The notes beneath the pieces are model-generated. The model did no database searches. It was given only the letters and a program-made list of their open reading frames with translations, and was not told where the DNA came from. This document shows, piece by piece, positions 1 to 7,533 of a stretch of 64,000 nucleotides of DNA. How positions within the stretch are numbered: position 1 is the stretch's first letter; each line of letters opens with the position of its first letter. This stretch comes from Paenibacillus stellifer. GTDB taxonomy: Bacteria; Bacillota; Bacilli; Paenibacillales; Paenibacillaceae. The DNA is taken from the NCBI RefSeq assembly GCF_000758685.1, contig NZ_CP009286.1, positions 2,076,501 through 2,140,500 of the forward strand, given 5' to 3'. The translations under genes were made by a program, and so were the position numbers.

Positions 1-114
1 TTTGAATTTCGCAATAACATCGTCAAGAGATACCGAACTAGCGGAATTGTTACTTGAACATCCGCTAAAAATGAATACGGCCACAATAAGAAAAACTCCG
101 AATCTTTTAAACAA
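1..114 (-). CDS. Lipoprotein, N-terminal part only (runs off the window)
   Basis: Thirty-eight codons are visible before the window edge. They start at a TTG codon (112-114) preceded by an AGGGGG ribosome binding site with about 7 bases of spacing. The product begins with a short basic stretch (MFKRF) and a hydrophobic run, then a lipobox FSGC with the candidate lipidated cysteine at residue 19, followed by a Ser/Asn-rich linker. This is the form of a secreted lipoprotein anchored on the outer face of the membrane. The mature domain lies outside the window, so the function cannot be named. Confidence 0.6.
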   Translation of the reverse strand, partial: MFKRFGVFLIVAVFIFSGCSSNNSASSVSLDDVIAKFK

Positions 115-210
115 ATGAAATCCCCCTAAAATGATATTCTATGAGTCCATTTTAGCAGGAATGGGTATTTTTTACTATAATATATCAAAGAACAATCTAT
201 ATAAAGGCCA

Positions 211-294
211 GCCCGGCCGGGCCAAATCGTAGCGGGTTCCCGCGACTCAGCCCCCAAAATTGGGGAGTGAGTTTCGGCCGGTTCCCATCCGGCC
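211..294. repeat. Cluster of four consecutive hairpins downstream of hicB
   Basis: Four inverted repeats follow one another within 84 bases: a GCCCGG/CCGGGC palindrome at 211-222; GCGGG-tt-CCCGC at 232-243; a two-part stem ACTCA+CCCCA / TGGGG+TGAGT around an AAAT loop at 245-272; and GGCCGG/CCGGCC with a 7-base loop at 276-294. None is followed by a convincing T run on either strand, so a plain terminator explains it poorly. It lies between the lipoprotein start and the end of hicB. It could be a structured RNA tail of the hicAB transcript or a repetitive extragenic element. Confidence 0.5.
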
Positions 295-307
295 ATCATC
301 AGGCGGG

Positions 308-730
308 TTAGACGCGTTCTCTGTCAATTCCGAGGTTACGCTTCAATCCTTCTTGTAGGACCTGGCTGAAATTGAGGTGCTGGCGTTCCGCTTCGTCATT
401 GAGCCACTTTGGAACCGTCAGTGTCTTCTTCACGGCTTTGGACTCCATAGCGTCACGAACGGTAGGCATATACACCCGGACCTCAAAGGCAGCTTCTCCG
501 GCGTCTGCTTGAGCCAAGGCAATGTCTAGTGGCGACGGATCGGGAATTGCATCCCCATCTTGCTCCATCACGTATAGGAATCCCTCCAGCGCTTCACGCG
601 CGGCAGCGTGCGCCTCCTCGGCCGTATCAGCAGCCGTCAGGCAGCCGGGCAGATCCGGAAAGCGCACAGAGATTCCTTCCTCTGCTGTATCAAGCAACGC
701 CCAGAACCGATATACGTCTTTTTTACTCAT
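308..730 (-). CDS. hicB: HicB family antitoxin
   Basis: A 140-residue protein. The N-terminal half (about residues 5-80) has the HicB signature: an RFPDLPGC strand followed by an AxTAEEAHAAAREALEG helix, the degenerate RNase H-like fold that binds the toxin. The C-terminal part (about 100-136: LTVPKWLNDEA..LNFSQVLQEGLK) reads as a ribbon-helix-helix DNA-binding domain. The family neutralises HicA and represses its own promoter. The gene follows hicA with a 38-base gap and has its own AAGGAGG site, consistent with co-transcription from the promoter at 979-1007. The RHH domain rather than a helix-turn-helix fits the paired dyads in the promoter. Confidence 0.9.
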   Translation of the reverse strand: MSKKDVYRFWALLDTAEEGISVRFPDLPGCLTAADTAEEAHAAAREALEGFLYVMEQDGDAIPDPSPLDIALAQADAGEAAFEVRVYMPTVRDAMESKAVKKTLTVPKWLNDEAERQHLNFSQVLQEGLKRNLGIDRERV

Positions 731-768
731 CTATGGTTTAACCTCCTTGAGGGGAGGGGCTTGCGCCC

Positions 769-957
769 CTACAGCCCTGCTGATTTAAGGATACTAGCTT
801 GTGTCTTGGGAGGAAAGCTACTTCTAGGATGCGGCACCGTGACTTTCCCGGGCTTTTTCGGATGTTTGAAGTAATGGTGGCTGCCATGTACTCCGATTAA
901 GAACCATCCGTCCTCTTCAAGAAGTTTTATGATTTCTCTTGAACTGTAAGCCTTCAT
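769..957 (-). CDS. hicA: HicA family mRNA interferase toxin
   Basis: A 62-residue protein starting MKAYSSREIIKLLEEDGW. The ATG at 957 was chosen over an upstream in-frame codon because AAGGAGGG lies just before it. It has the small dsRBD-like HicA fold with the catalytic-histidine strand GSHHYFKHP and the C-terminal proline/basic segment that contacts RNA. HicA cleaves mRNA in a ribosome-independent way and halts growth until bound by HicB. The toxin-first order is the usual one for hicAB. The motif is intact, so the toxin is probably functional. Confidence 0.9.
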   Translation of the reverse strand: MKAYSSREIIKLLEEDGWFLIGVHGSHHYFKHPKKPGKVTVPHPRSSFPPKTQASILKSAGL

Positions 958-978
958 CTCAACCCTCCTTATACTTCT

Positions 979-1007
979 ATTATACACGTATTATATGTAC
1001 GTGTCAA
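979..1007 (-). promoter_or_regulatory. hicAB promoter (sigma-A type)
   Basis: On the minus strand a perfect -35 TTGACA (1002-1007) and a perfect -10 TATAAT (979-984) are separated by exactly 17 bases. The hicA start codon lies 22 bases beyond the -10. This is the strongest consensus promoter noticed in the window, which suggests high basal output held down by a repressor. Confidence 0.85.
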
Positions 1008-1023
1008 CGTATAAATAATACGT
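985..1023. promoter_or_regulatory. Two dyad operators in the hicAB promoter
   Basis: Two perfect inverted repeats sit side by side: CACGTA-7-TACGTG (985-1003), which fills the spacer of the promoter, and ACGTAT-5-ATACGT (1007-1023), which abuts the -35 box. Their arms share the core ACGTA, so one protein probably binds both. HicB with its ribbon-helix-helix domain is the obvious candidate for autorepression; that assignment is inferred. Confidence 0.65.
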
Positions 1024-1048
1024 ACTATTATCTACAGGAAACTTTTCC

Positions 1049-1321
1049 TTACGAGTACCCAACACCTCGGCGGAACTCCATCTTCATTTCAATCACTAAG
1101 ACCGGACGTTCATATGGTTCCTCGAAGCGATCCCACTATTTGATGTCTGCATGGCGGTATATGGCGATGGCATAGGGGATTTTGATGGTGTACCACTCCG
1201 CCACCTCATTAGCCCGTCGTGGTGTGATCTGCGGACGTTCGTATGATCGCCAGCGATATGGTTGTTCTGGATCAAAGAATTGATCTACGAATCGCTGAAG
1301 CGTCATGGGTTCGATTTTCAT
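1049..1321 (-). pseudogene. Unknown gene with in-frame amber stop
   Basis: From an ATG at 1321 with a GAGGG site upstream, a 61-residue protein (MKIEPMTLQRFVDQFFDPE...) ends at TAG (1136-1138). The same frame then stays open for a further 28 codons, starting WDRFEEPYERPVL, to a TAA at 1049-1051. The segment before the stop contains RSYERPQITPRR and the one after contains EEPYERPVLVIEMK, so the two parts share a YERP element and look like one protein. I do not recognise the family. Most likely it is a nonsense-mutated accessory gene; a short functional 61-residue product is also possible. Confidence 0.45.
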
Positions 1322-1508
1322 AATATCCCTCATTTCGTTGTCCGTTTCTTGTCCGTTTTCTTCTGAAATCAAATGATATTCATTGAAATGCTAACATCCT
1401 TTTAATAGAAGAAAGACGGATAATACAACGATATGAAAGCATCCTCCAATAAAATTCGAGATGGAAGGGTCCATAGGCTAAGGTTGAAAGTCCTTGTTGC
1501 ACAAGGCT

Positions 1509-1601
1509 TTAAACCAATGCATCGTTTTCAATTTTCTCCCTGATGTACAAATACGTGTCCGTGGTGATCTTGATGCTTCCATGCTCAAGACGCCCGAACA
1601 C
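1509..1601 (-). pseudogene. Tyrosine recombinase (integrase) C-terminal remnant
   Basis: Thirty codons before a TAA at 1509-1511 read VFGRLEHGSIKITTDTYLYI and then REKIENDALV. This matches the C-terminal end of phage-type integrases, where a GH-S-x-K-T-T-x-x-T-Y pattern carries the tyrosine nucleophile. Upstream the frame loses resemblance to integrases, so only the last part of the catalytic domain remains. It marks a former mobile element next to the decayed genes at 1664-2730. Confidence 0.6.
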
Positions 1602-1663
1602 GTTTTTTGTTTGCCCACCACTTTTTTGGTTGACCCATAAAAACTTCCAGTTACCGGCACAAG

Positions 1664-1894
1664 TTACGCTTCCCGCTCCATATCCTGCCGAATGATTGAG
1701 GCAAGTGAGGACAGCAGGGGAGCTTTATTTGTTTTGATAAAAAAATGCCCGCCTTCAATCATTTCAATTGTAAACGGCCCATCGCAACAGCTGCTCCACG
1801 CCTCCATTCCTTCCCGGCTCGCCTCCGGATCGCTTGTACCGGTAAAAGCCGAAATGGTGCAGTCCAGTTTTGCTTCTTCGGAATAACGAATGTC
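1664..1894 (-). pseudogene. Type II thioesterase (GrsT-like) C-terminal remnant
   Basis: Seventy-six codons are open between an upstream stop and a TAA at 1664-1666. They read DIRYSEEAKLDCTISAFTGT, then an EASREGMEAW segment, then IEMIEGGHFFIKT. This is the C-terminal third of the alpha/beta-hydrolase thioesterases that edit nonribosomal peptide or polyketide synthetases; GGHFF carries the catalytic histidine. The serine-bearing N-terminal part is missing. The fragment points away from the ABC exporter relic that begins immediately beyond it, so the two were joined by a rearrangement near 1895-1915. Confidence 0.65.
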
Positions 1895-1904
1895 TCATCC
1901 AGCG

Positions 1905-2730
1905 TACGCCTCCCTGCGTTCAAGTATGATGCCATGGCGGGTGAGCGCATTGTCAGCTTGCTGGAGCAGCCGGTTATGGGTGGTGACAAACTGACTGGAA
2001 CAGACCATGATATTCGCTTTGAGCATGTTACCTTTGGCTACAGCCAGCACCCCGTATTGAGTGATGTGTCTGTGCACATGAAGGAAGGGACGCTTACGTC
2101 CATCGTAGGACCGTCGGGCAGCGGCATGAGCACGATGCTTCGTCTGATTACCCGCTTCTACGACCCGCAGGGCGGCAAAATATGGTTTGGCGGTACAGAT
2201 CAGAGCCAGGCGGAGCCCGAACAGCTAATGAAACATATATCGATGGTGTTCCAGGATGTGTACCTGTTCCAGGACACGATCCGGAATAACATCCGCTATG
2301 GCCGGGAGGACGCTACGCAGGAGGAAATCCAGGCGGCTGCGCGGGAGGCGTGCTGCCACGATTTTATTATGAAGCTGGAGCTTGGCTACGACACGCCCGT
2401 AGAAGAAGGCGGATCTACCTGTCCGGCGGCGAGAAGCAGCGGATTTCGATTGCCAGGGCAATCCTGAAGAATGCACCGGTTATTTTGCTCGACGAGGCGA
2501 CCTCTTCGCTTGATCCGGAGAACGAAGCCGATATGCAGCGGGCGATCAACCGGCTTGTGAAGGGGCGCACCGTCGTCATGATTGCCCACCGGCTGAAGAC
2601 GGTCGTCCGTTCGGATAACATCATCGTGTTGGACAAAGGCAGGGTGGTCAGTCAGGGACGGCATGAGGAATTGCTTCAGACATGCGGACTTTACGCCAAG
2701 CTGTGGGACATCCAGAGCAGAAGCAGCTGA
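1905..2730 (+). pseudogene. ABC exporter ATPase domain, truncated and frameshifted
   Basis: The frame encodes the end of a transmembrane domain (AMAGERIVSLLEQP) and an ABC-exporter nucleotide-binding domain. Three lesions are visible. The membrane domain is absent. The Walker A is GPSGSGMST, with methionine in place of the essential lysine. A one-base deletion near 2418 (GGATCTACCTGTCC, where ACCCTG is expected) moves the signature LSGGEKQRISIARA and Walker B VILLDEATSSLD into another frame. The GEGGSTLSGGEKQRISIARA style is typical of the half-transporters of siderophore and peptide clusters. The stop at 2728 overlaps an ATG, a trace of coupling to a lost downstream gene. Confidence 0.8.
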
Positions 2731-2863
2731 TGGAAAATAGCAGCGCCCAAGGAGGCGACAGTGTGAGCAGTGTGAGCGGCAGTGAGAACTCAGGCCACCA
2801 ACATGATTGTGAGAGCCGGAGGCAAAATGAAAATCGCCGCTGTGTTAACACTGGATTTAGCGG

Positions 2864-2894
2864 CAGCCCGCTATGAGTCACATTTAGCGGGCTG
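2864..2894 (+). terminator. Possible terminator hairpin after the ABC relic
   Basis: A perfect 9-bp stem CAGCCCGCT/AGCGGGCTG with a 13-base loop, followed only by the weak tail TATTGT. It may have ended the old operon. Otherwise nothing is recognised between 2731 and 3005. Confidence 0.35.
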
Positions 2895-3017
2895 TATTGT
2901 ATGCGGAAAATTAGATTTTTCTCCGGTTCCAACACTCATGCTTTACACGAACATTTGTTCTAGTATATACTGAAAAAGGAGAATCAATTAATCCACTGTG
3001 AAAGGATGCTGAGCGCA

Positions 3018-3434
3018 TTGGCGAAGCTGGTTATCTATCTGAATTGTGAGGATGCTAGAAGTCAGGCGGCGTTTTACACCGAAGCGTTGGGTGGAGAAAT
3101 ACTGAATATGGTGACCTATGAAGCTGGTCCCTGGAGCGATATGCCGGAGAAGGACAAGAACAAAATCATGCATATGACCTTTACGGCGGGCGGCGTGCTC
3201 TTCTATGCCTGTGACTCAATCGGAGAGCCGATTCAGCGGGGTAACGGCGCTTTCTTCTATCTGTCTTTCGAGACCGAGGAAGAGGCTTATGCCGCATTTG
3301 ACCGTCTTGCAGTCGGTGGAGAGGTGATCGAAAGTCTTAAGGTACAGTTCTGGGGAGACCTGTTCGGCCAGCTCAAGGATCAGTATGGTGTGATTTGGCA
3401 GATTGCGGTTGAGAACACGAGTCCCTCAATGTAA
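3018..3434 (+). CDS. VOC family (PhnB/glyoxalase-like) protein
   Basis: About 138 residues with the paired beta-alpha-beta-beta-beta modules of the vicinal-oxygen-chelate superfamily: KLVIYLNCEDARSQAAFYTE at the start, then FTAGGVLFYACDS, and a C-terminal WGDLFGQLKDQYGVIWQI strand that is characteristic of PhnB-like members. The substrate is unknown; family members include bleomycin- or fosfomycin-resistance-like and demethylmenaquinone-type enzymes. The TTG at 3018 (MAKLVIYL) is preferred because AAAGGA lies 11 bases upstream; an in-frame ATG at 3006 has its Shine-Dalgarno sequence directly against the codon. The gene stands alone. Confidence 0.75.
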   Translation: MAKLVIYLNCEDARSQAAFYTEALGGEILNMVTYEAGPWSDMPEKDKNKIMHMTFTAGGVLFYACDSIGEPIQRGNGAFFYLSFETEEEAYAAFDRLAVGGEVIESLKVQFWGDLFGQLKDQYGVIWQIAVENTSPSM

Positions 3435-3474
3435 TCAATTTGATAAATAAAAGAATCATAACGGAGATTGAGAG

Positions 3475-3520
3475 AAGCAGGCAGCTTCCCGGTTTGAGGA
3501 AAGCGGACAGCCTGCTTTTT
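3475..3520 (+). terminator. Terminator after the VOC gene
   Basis: A perfect 8-bp stem AAGCAGGC/GCCTGCTT with a 27-base loop, running directly into TTT. It lies 40 bases after the VOC stop. Confidence 0.6.
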
Positions 3521-3769
3521 GCATTTTGGACAGACGTGGTGATCCGCCTTTGTGCAGGTTGAGGATTATCCAGTAATCCGGAGGAAATAGAAGGAATCCA
3601 TGAATGTAACGGGACCCAGGAAATCCTTAGTACGGTAATTCCTTGAATCAAGTGATTTTTGAATGTTTTTGGGCTTTGCTCCATACATAGAGCGATGTTA
3701 AACTGCTTAAAGTCACCATGAAAAGAAAGCGCTAAATTTCAAGGAAATGTGAAACAAAGGAGGAGAGAC

Positions 3770-5527
3770 ATGGAGGTTCTTAGGCAACTGCGGGGCTTTT
3801 ACCGGGAGAGGCTGCACTTTTTGTATTTATCGATTATATGCTTGGCAGCTGCAACCGGAGTGGGATTGATTACACCTAATCTGCTCAGGAAGCTGATCGA
3901 TGAGGTGATTGTTCCTATGAAATTCGATCAGGTTCCTACTTTGGCGCTGACTGTTCTGGGGGTTGTGTTCGTCAAGGCTTGTCTGCAGTTCGGGCACGGA
4001 TTTTTCGGAGGGAGGCTCGGAAATTTTCTGGCTTACCGCCTGCGCAACGCCTGCTATGAGAAGCTGCAATATCTGTCATTTCACTATTATGATACCGCGA
4101 AGACAGGGGATCTGATGTCCCGGCTGACCGGAGATCTGGAAGCGATCCGCTTGTTCATCGGCTTCGGATTCGCCCAGCTGCTGAACGTATTCTTCATGGT
4201 GCTGTTCGGCTCCATCGTCATGTTCTCTCTGAACTGGCAGTTAACGCTTATTACGCTGATTACAATGCCGCTGCTGGCAGCGGTGGCTTTTAGATTCGAG
4301 TCCCGCATTCATCCCGCGTTTCAGGAAATGCGCCTTGCGCTCGGCGCGTTGACGACCGTCGTACAGGAGAATGTTACGGGTGTGCGGACGGTCAAATCCT
4401 TTGCCCGGGAGCCGTATGAGGTGAAGAAGTTCTCGGGACGCAACGACCGCTATAAGGATAACCAGCTTGAAGCCGCAGGGCTGTGGAGCAGGTACTTTCC
4501 GATTATGGAGTTCCTGGCATGCGCCTGTATCGCCATCCTGCTCGGTGTAGGCGGAACGCTGGTTATTAAGGAATCGATGTCGCTGGGCGAGCTTGTCGCC
4601 TTTTTTAGTCTCATCTGGTACATTATCGGTCCGGTCTGGGGGCTCGGCTTCCATATTAACAACTACACCCAGTCGAAGGCTTCCGGAGAGCGGGTGCTTG
4701 AGGTTCTCAATCATCCGATCGATGTGCGGGATAAGCCGGAGACGGTGGAGCTGCCGACCGAAGGTGTGAAAGGGCATATTGTGTTTGATCATGTTACCTT
4801 TGCGTACGGAAACAAGCTCCCGGCTGTTACCGATTTGAACTTTGAAGCCAAGCCGGGCTCGGTTATCGGCTTTCTGGGTGGAACCGGCTCAGGGAAATCA
4901 ACGGTTATTCAGCTGCTGATGCGGGCTTATGACGTGAATGAAGGGGTCATCCGCCTGGACGGCGCAGATATTAGAGATCTTGGCGTCAGAGAGCTGCGCG
5001 GGCAGATTGCCGCCGTATTCCAGGAGACGTTCCTGTTCTCGTCCTCCATCCGGAACAACATTTCGTACGGGCTGAAGGATGTCTCCATGGAAGAAATCAT
5101 TCGTGCGGCCAAGCTGGCCAAAGCGCATGATTTCATCATGGAAATGCCGGAAGGCTACGATACCATTGTCGGAGAGCGCGGCCTCGGTCTGTCAGGCGGT
5201 CAGAAGCAGCGGGTCGCGATTGCCAGAGCGCTGCTGACGAACCCGCGGATTCTCGTACTGGACGATGCAACGAGCGCGGTTGATATGGAGACGGAGCATG
5301 AAATCCAGTCGGGCTTCCAGGAAGTCATGCGGGACCGGACGACGCTGATTATCGCGCACCGGATTTCCTCGCTGCGGCATGCGGATCTCATTCTTGTCAT
5401 GGATGAGGGAAGAGTGGTGCAGCGCGGTACACATGACGAATTGATCTCGGTTCCCGGTCCTTACCGCGACGTATACCGGATTCAATACGCCGACTATCTC
5501 AAGCGACAGGCCGGGGGTGAGAATTAG
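3770..5527 (+). CDS. ABC exporter half-transporter, degenerate-site subunit
   Basis: A 585-residue half-transporter: six-helix exporter domain (about 1-310), then an ATPase domain with Walker A GGTGSGKST near residue 370, signature LSGGQKQR near 473, Walker B VLDDATS near 496 and switch IAHR near 527. The catalytic glutamate after Walker B is replaced by aspartate (LDD, not LDE), the hallmark of the non-hydrolysing site of heterodimeric exporters such as BmrC/YheI. The ATG at 3770 follows AAAGGAGGAGAGAC; an upstream in-frame GTG is ignored. It overlaps the leader of the next gene and probably forms one complex with it. The substrate is unknown; drug or lipid export is likely. Confidence 0.9.
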   Translation: MEVLRQLRGFYRERLHFLYLSIICLAAATGVGLITPNLLRKLIDEVIVPMKFDQVPTLALTVLGVVFVKACLQFGHGFFGGRLGNFLAYRLRNACYEKLQYLSFHYYDTAKTGDLMSRLTGDLEAIRLFIGFGFAQLLNVFFMVLFGSIVMFSLNWQLTLITLITMPLLAAVAFRFESRIHPAFQEMRLALGALTTVVQENVTGVRTVKSFAREPYEVKKFSGRNDRYKDNQLEAAGLWSRYFPIMEFLACACIAILLGVGGTLVIKESMSLGELVAFFSLIWYIIGPVWGLGFHINNYTQSKASGERVLEVLNHPIDVRDKPETVELPTEGVKGHIVFDHVTFAYGNKLPAVTDLNFEAKPGSVIGFLGGTGSGKSTVIQLLMRAYDVNEGVIRLDGADIRDLGVRELRGQIAAVFQETFLFSSSIRNNISYGLKDVSMEEIIRAAKLAKAHDFIMEMPEGYDTIVGERGLGLSGGQKQRVAIARALLTNPRILVLDDATSAVDMETEHEIQSGFQEVMRDRTTLIIAHRISSLRHADLILVMDEGRVVQRGTHDELISVPGPYRDVYRIQYADYLKRQAGGEN

Positions 5528-5528
5528 C

Positions 5529-7382
5529 ATGAGCGATTTAATGGTACAGAGCAAGAATGATAAACGCTCTGAACCTAGAGAGCCTGAACTGGGCGAAAGA
5601 TTTGTCTATAAAGATGACGATGCCATCGACAAGGCATTCGACTGGAAGCAGTTCAGCCGGTTGTTCGGCTACATGAGACCGTATGCGAAACAGATTTTGC
5701 CGATCGTTTTGTTGATGATGGTGCTGGGAACCATAACGAAGCTGACGGTTCCGTTCCTGACCAGCCTTGCGATCGATAAGGCAATCGCGCCCAAGACGGG
5801 CAGCCCGAGCCTTACCATGCTGTACGGAATTACGGCGGGTGTCATTCTTCTGTTTCTCATCCAATGGATTGCCGGTGTATTCCGGATCAAGTACACCAAC
5901 CTGATGGGTCAGCGGGTCATTTACGATCTTCGGGCGGATTTGTTCAAGCATATCCAGAAGCTGAGCTTTAACTTCTTCGACAAGCGGCCGGCCGGCTCGG
6001 TGCTCGTGCGGGTGACGAACGATATCAATTCACTGCAGGATCTCTTCACGAACGGGGTCGTCAACTCGGTGATTGACTGCGTTCAACTGGCGGGAATCAT
6101 CATTATCCTCCTGCTGCTTAACTGGAAGCTGGGACTCGCCGTAATAATCACGGTGCCGATCATGTTCCTTGTGTCCACCAAGCTCAGAAAGACCATTCGC
6201 CTGGCCTGGCAGCAGGTCCGGATCAAGACTTCACGGATCAATTCCCATTTGAATGAGTCTATTCAGGGGATACGGGTAACCCAGGCCTATACCCAGGAGC
6301 ATGAGAATATGCTCTACTTTGATGCGATGAACAAAGACAGCAAAAAGTCCTGGGACAAGGCATCGGCGCTCAACCAGGGGTTCGGGCCAATTATCGAGAT
6401 TACTGGAGGGCTTGGAACGCTGATCCTGTTCTGGTTCGGGGCCTATCTCATACAGACCGGAAGCCTGACGGTTGGCATATTGGTTGCCTTCAGCACCTAT
6501 GTCAGCAACTTCTGGGACCCGATCAACCGGCTGGGTCAGACATACAACCAGTTGCTGGTGGCTATGGCTTCCTCCGAGCGTATCTTCGAATATCTGGACG
6601 AAGAGCCTCTGGTGAAGGACAGCCCAAATGCCAAGCCAATTCCTACGATCCGCGGGGATATCCGCTTTGAGAATGTCAGCTTCGAATATGAACCGGGCCG
6701 TGCGGCCCTTAAAGGAATCAATCTGGACGTCCATGCAGGCCAGTCGATCGCTCTCGTCGGACACACCGGTTCAGGCAAGAGCACCATTATCAACCTGATT
6801 AGCCGGTTCTACGATATCTCGGGAGGCCGCATTACCATCGATGACATGGATATCCGGGACGTTACACTGGTGAGTCTGCGCAGCCAGATCGGGATCGTGC
6901 TCCAGGATACGTTCATCTTCTCGGGCACGATTCGGGACAATATCCGTTTCGGGCGGCTGGAGGCCACCGACCGGGAGGTGGAGGAAGCGGCCAAAGCCGT
7001 TGGCGCACATGAGTTTATCATGAAGCTGAAGTCCGGTTACGATACCGAGGTAGAGGAGCGGGGCAGCGCGCTGTCCATGGGCCAGCGCCAGCTGTTATCC
7101 TTCGCGAGGGCCCTGCTTGCCGATCCGCGCATTCTGATTCTGGATGAAGCGACGGCGAGCATCGATACCGAGACGGAGCTGAAGATCCAGGAAGCGCTGA
7201 AGGTGCTACTCCAGGGACGCACCTCCTTTATCGTGGCGCATCGCTTGTCCACAATCCGTCATGCGGATAATATCATCGTTCTCGATCATGGGGAAATAAA
7301 AGAAACCGGCACCCATAACGATCTGACGAAGCGGGGAGGCATATACAACGGTTTGATTGAAGCGCAGTTCCGGTTTCTGTAA
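5529..7382 (+). CDS. ABC exporter half-transporter, catalytic subunit
   Basis: A 617-residue partner of the preceding gene, starting one base after its stop codon with a GGGGGTGAG site inside that gene. An N-terminal soluble extension of about 50 residues precedes the six-helix membrane domain. Walker A GHTGSGKST is near residue 410, Walker B LILDEATAS near 537 with the catalytic glutamate kept, and AHRLST near 570. Its signature is LSMGQRQ instead of LSGGQ. Combined with the LDD of the partner, the nonstandard residues fall on the same composite ATP site, exactly as in BmrCD or TM287/288 type heterodimers. Confidence 0.9.
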   Translation: MSDLMVQSKNDKRSEPREPELGERFVYKDDDAIDKAFDWKQFSRLFGYMRPYAKQILPIVLLMMVLGTITKLTVPFLTSLAIDKAIAPKTGSPSLTMLYGITAGVILLFLIQWIAGVFRIKYTNLMGQRVIYDLRADLFKHIQKLSFNFFDKRPAGSVLVRVTNDINSLQDLFTNGVVNSVIDCVQLAGIIIILLLLNWKLGLAVIITVPIMFLVSTKLRKTIRLAWQQVRIKTSRINSHLNESIQGIRVTQAYTQEHENMLYFDAMNKDSKKSWDKASALNQGFGPIIEITGGLGTLILFWFGAYLIQTGSLTVGILVAFSTYVSNFWDPINRLGQTYNQLLVAMASSERIFEYLDEEPLVKDSPNAKPIPTIRGDIRFENVSFEYEPGRAALKGINLDVHAGQSIALVGHTGSGKSTIINLISRFYDISGGRITIDDMDIRDVTLVSLRSQIGIVLQDTFIFSGTIRDNIRFGRLEATDREVEEAAKAVGAHEFIMKLKSGYDTEVEERGSALSMGQRQLLSFARALLADPRILILDEATASIDTETELKIQEALKVLLQGRTSFIVAHRLSTIRHADNIIVLDHGEIKETGTHNDLTKRGGIYNGLIEAQFRFL

Positions 7383-7467
7383 ATGTATTCCCGGCGGCTT
7401 CCTTCTATAATAGGAAGGGCTGTCCGGGATGATTATTTTTCATCAGATGTTGACCAACAACCATAAC

Positions 7468-7520
7468 AAGAGGGGATCCCGGAAGTCATCACTGATGACT
7501 GTCGAGAACCCCTCTTTCTT
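7468..7520. terminator. Bidirectional terminator
   Basis: An 8-bp outer stem AAGAGGGG/CCCCTCTT encloses a 7-bp inner stem AGTCATC-act-GATGACT. T-rich sequence follows on the plus strand. It lies between the convergent exporter genes and the HD-GYP gene and can serve both. Confidence 0.7.
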
Positions 7521-7533
7521 ATTGATCCATGCG

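Noticed and set aside
205..300. A known riboswitch or tRNA in the hairpin cluster
   Set aside because: No tRNA cloverleaf or conserved riboswitch core could be recognised.
1509..2730. A prophage or complete mobile element
   Set aside because: Only an integrase C-terminus remains; no attachment-site repeats, phage structural genes or transposase were seen.
2731..3005. A gene starting at the ATG that overlaps the stop of the ABC relic
   Set aside because: The frame is short, of odd composition and matches no family; it is probably the stump of a deleted gene.
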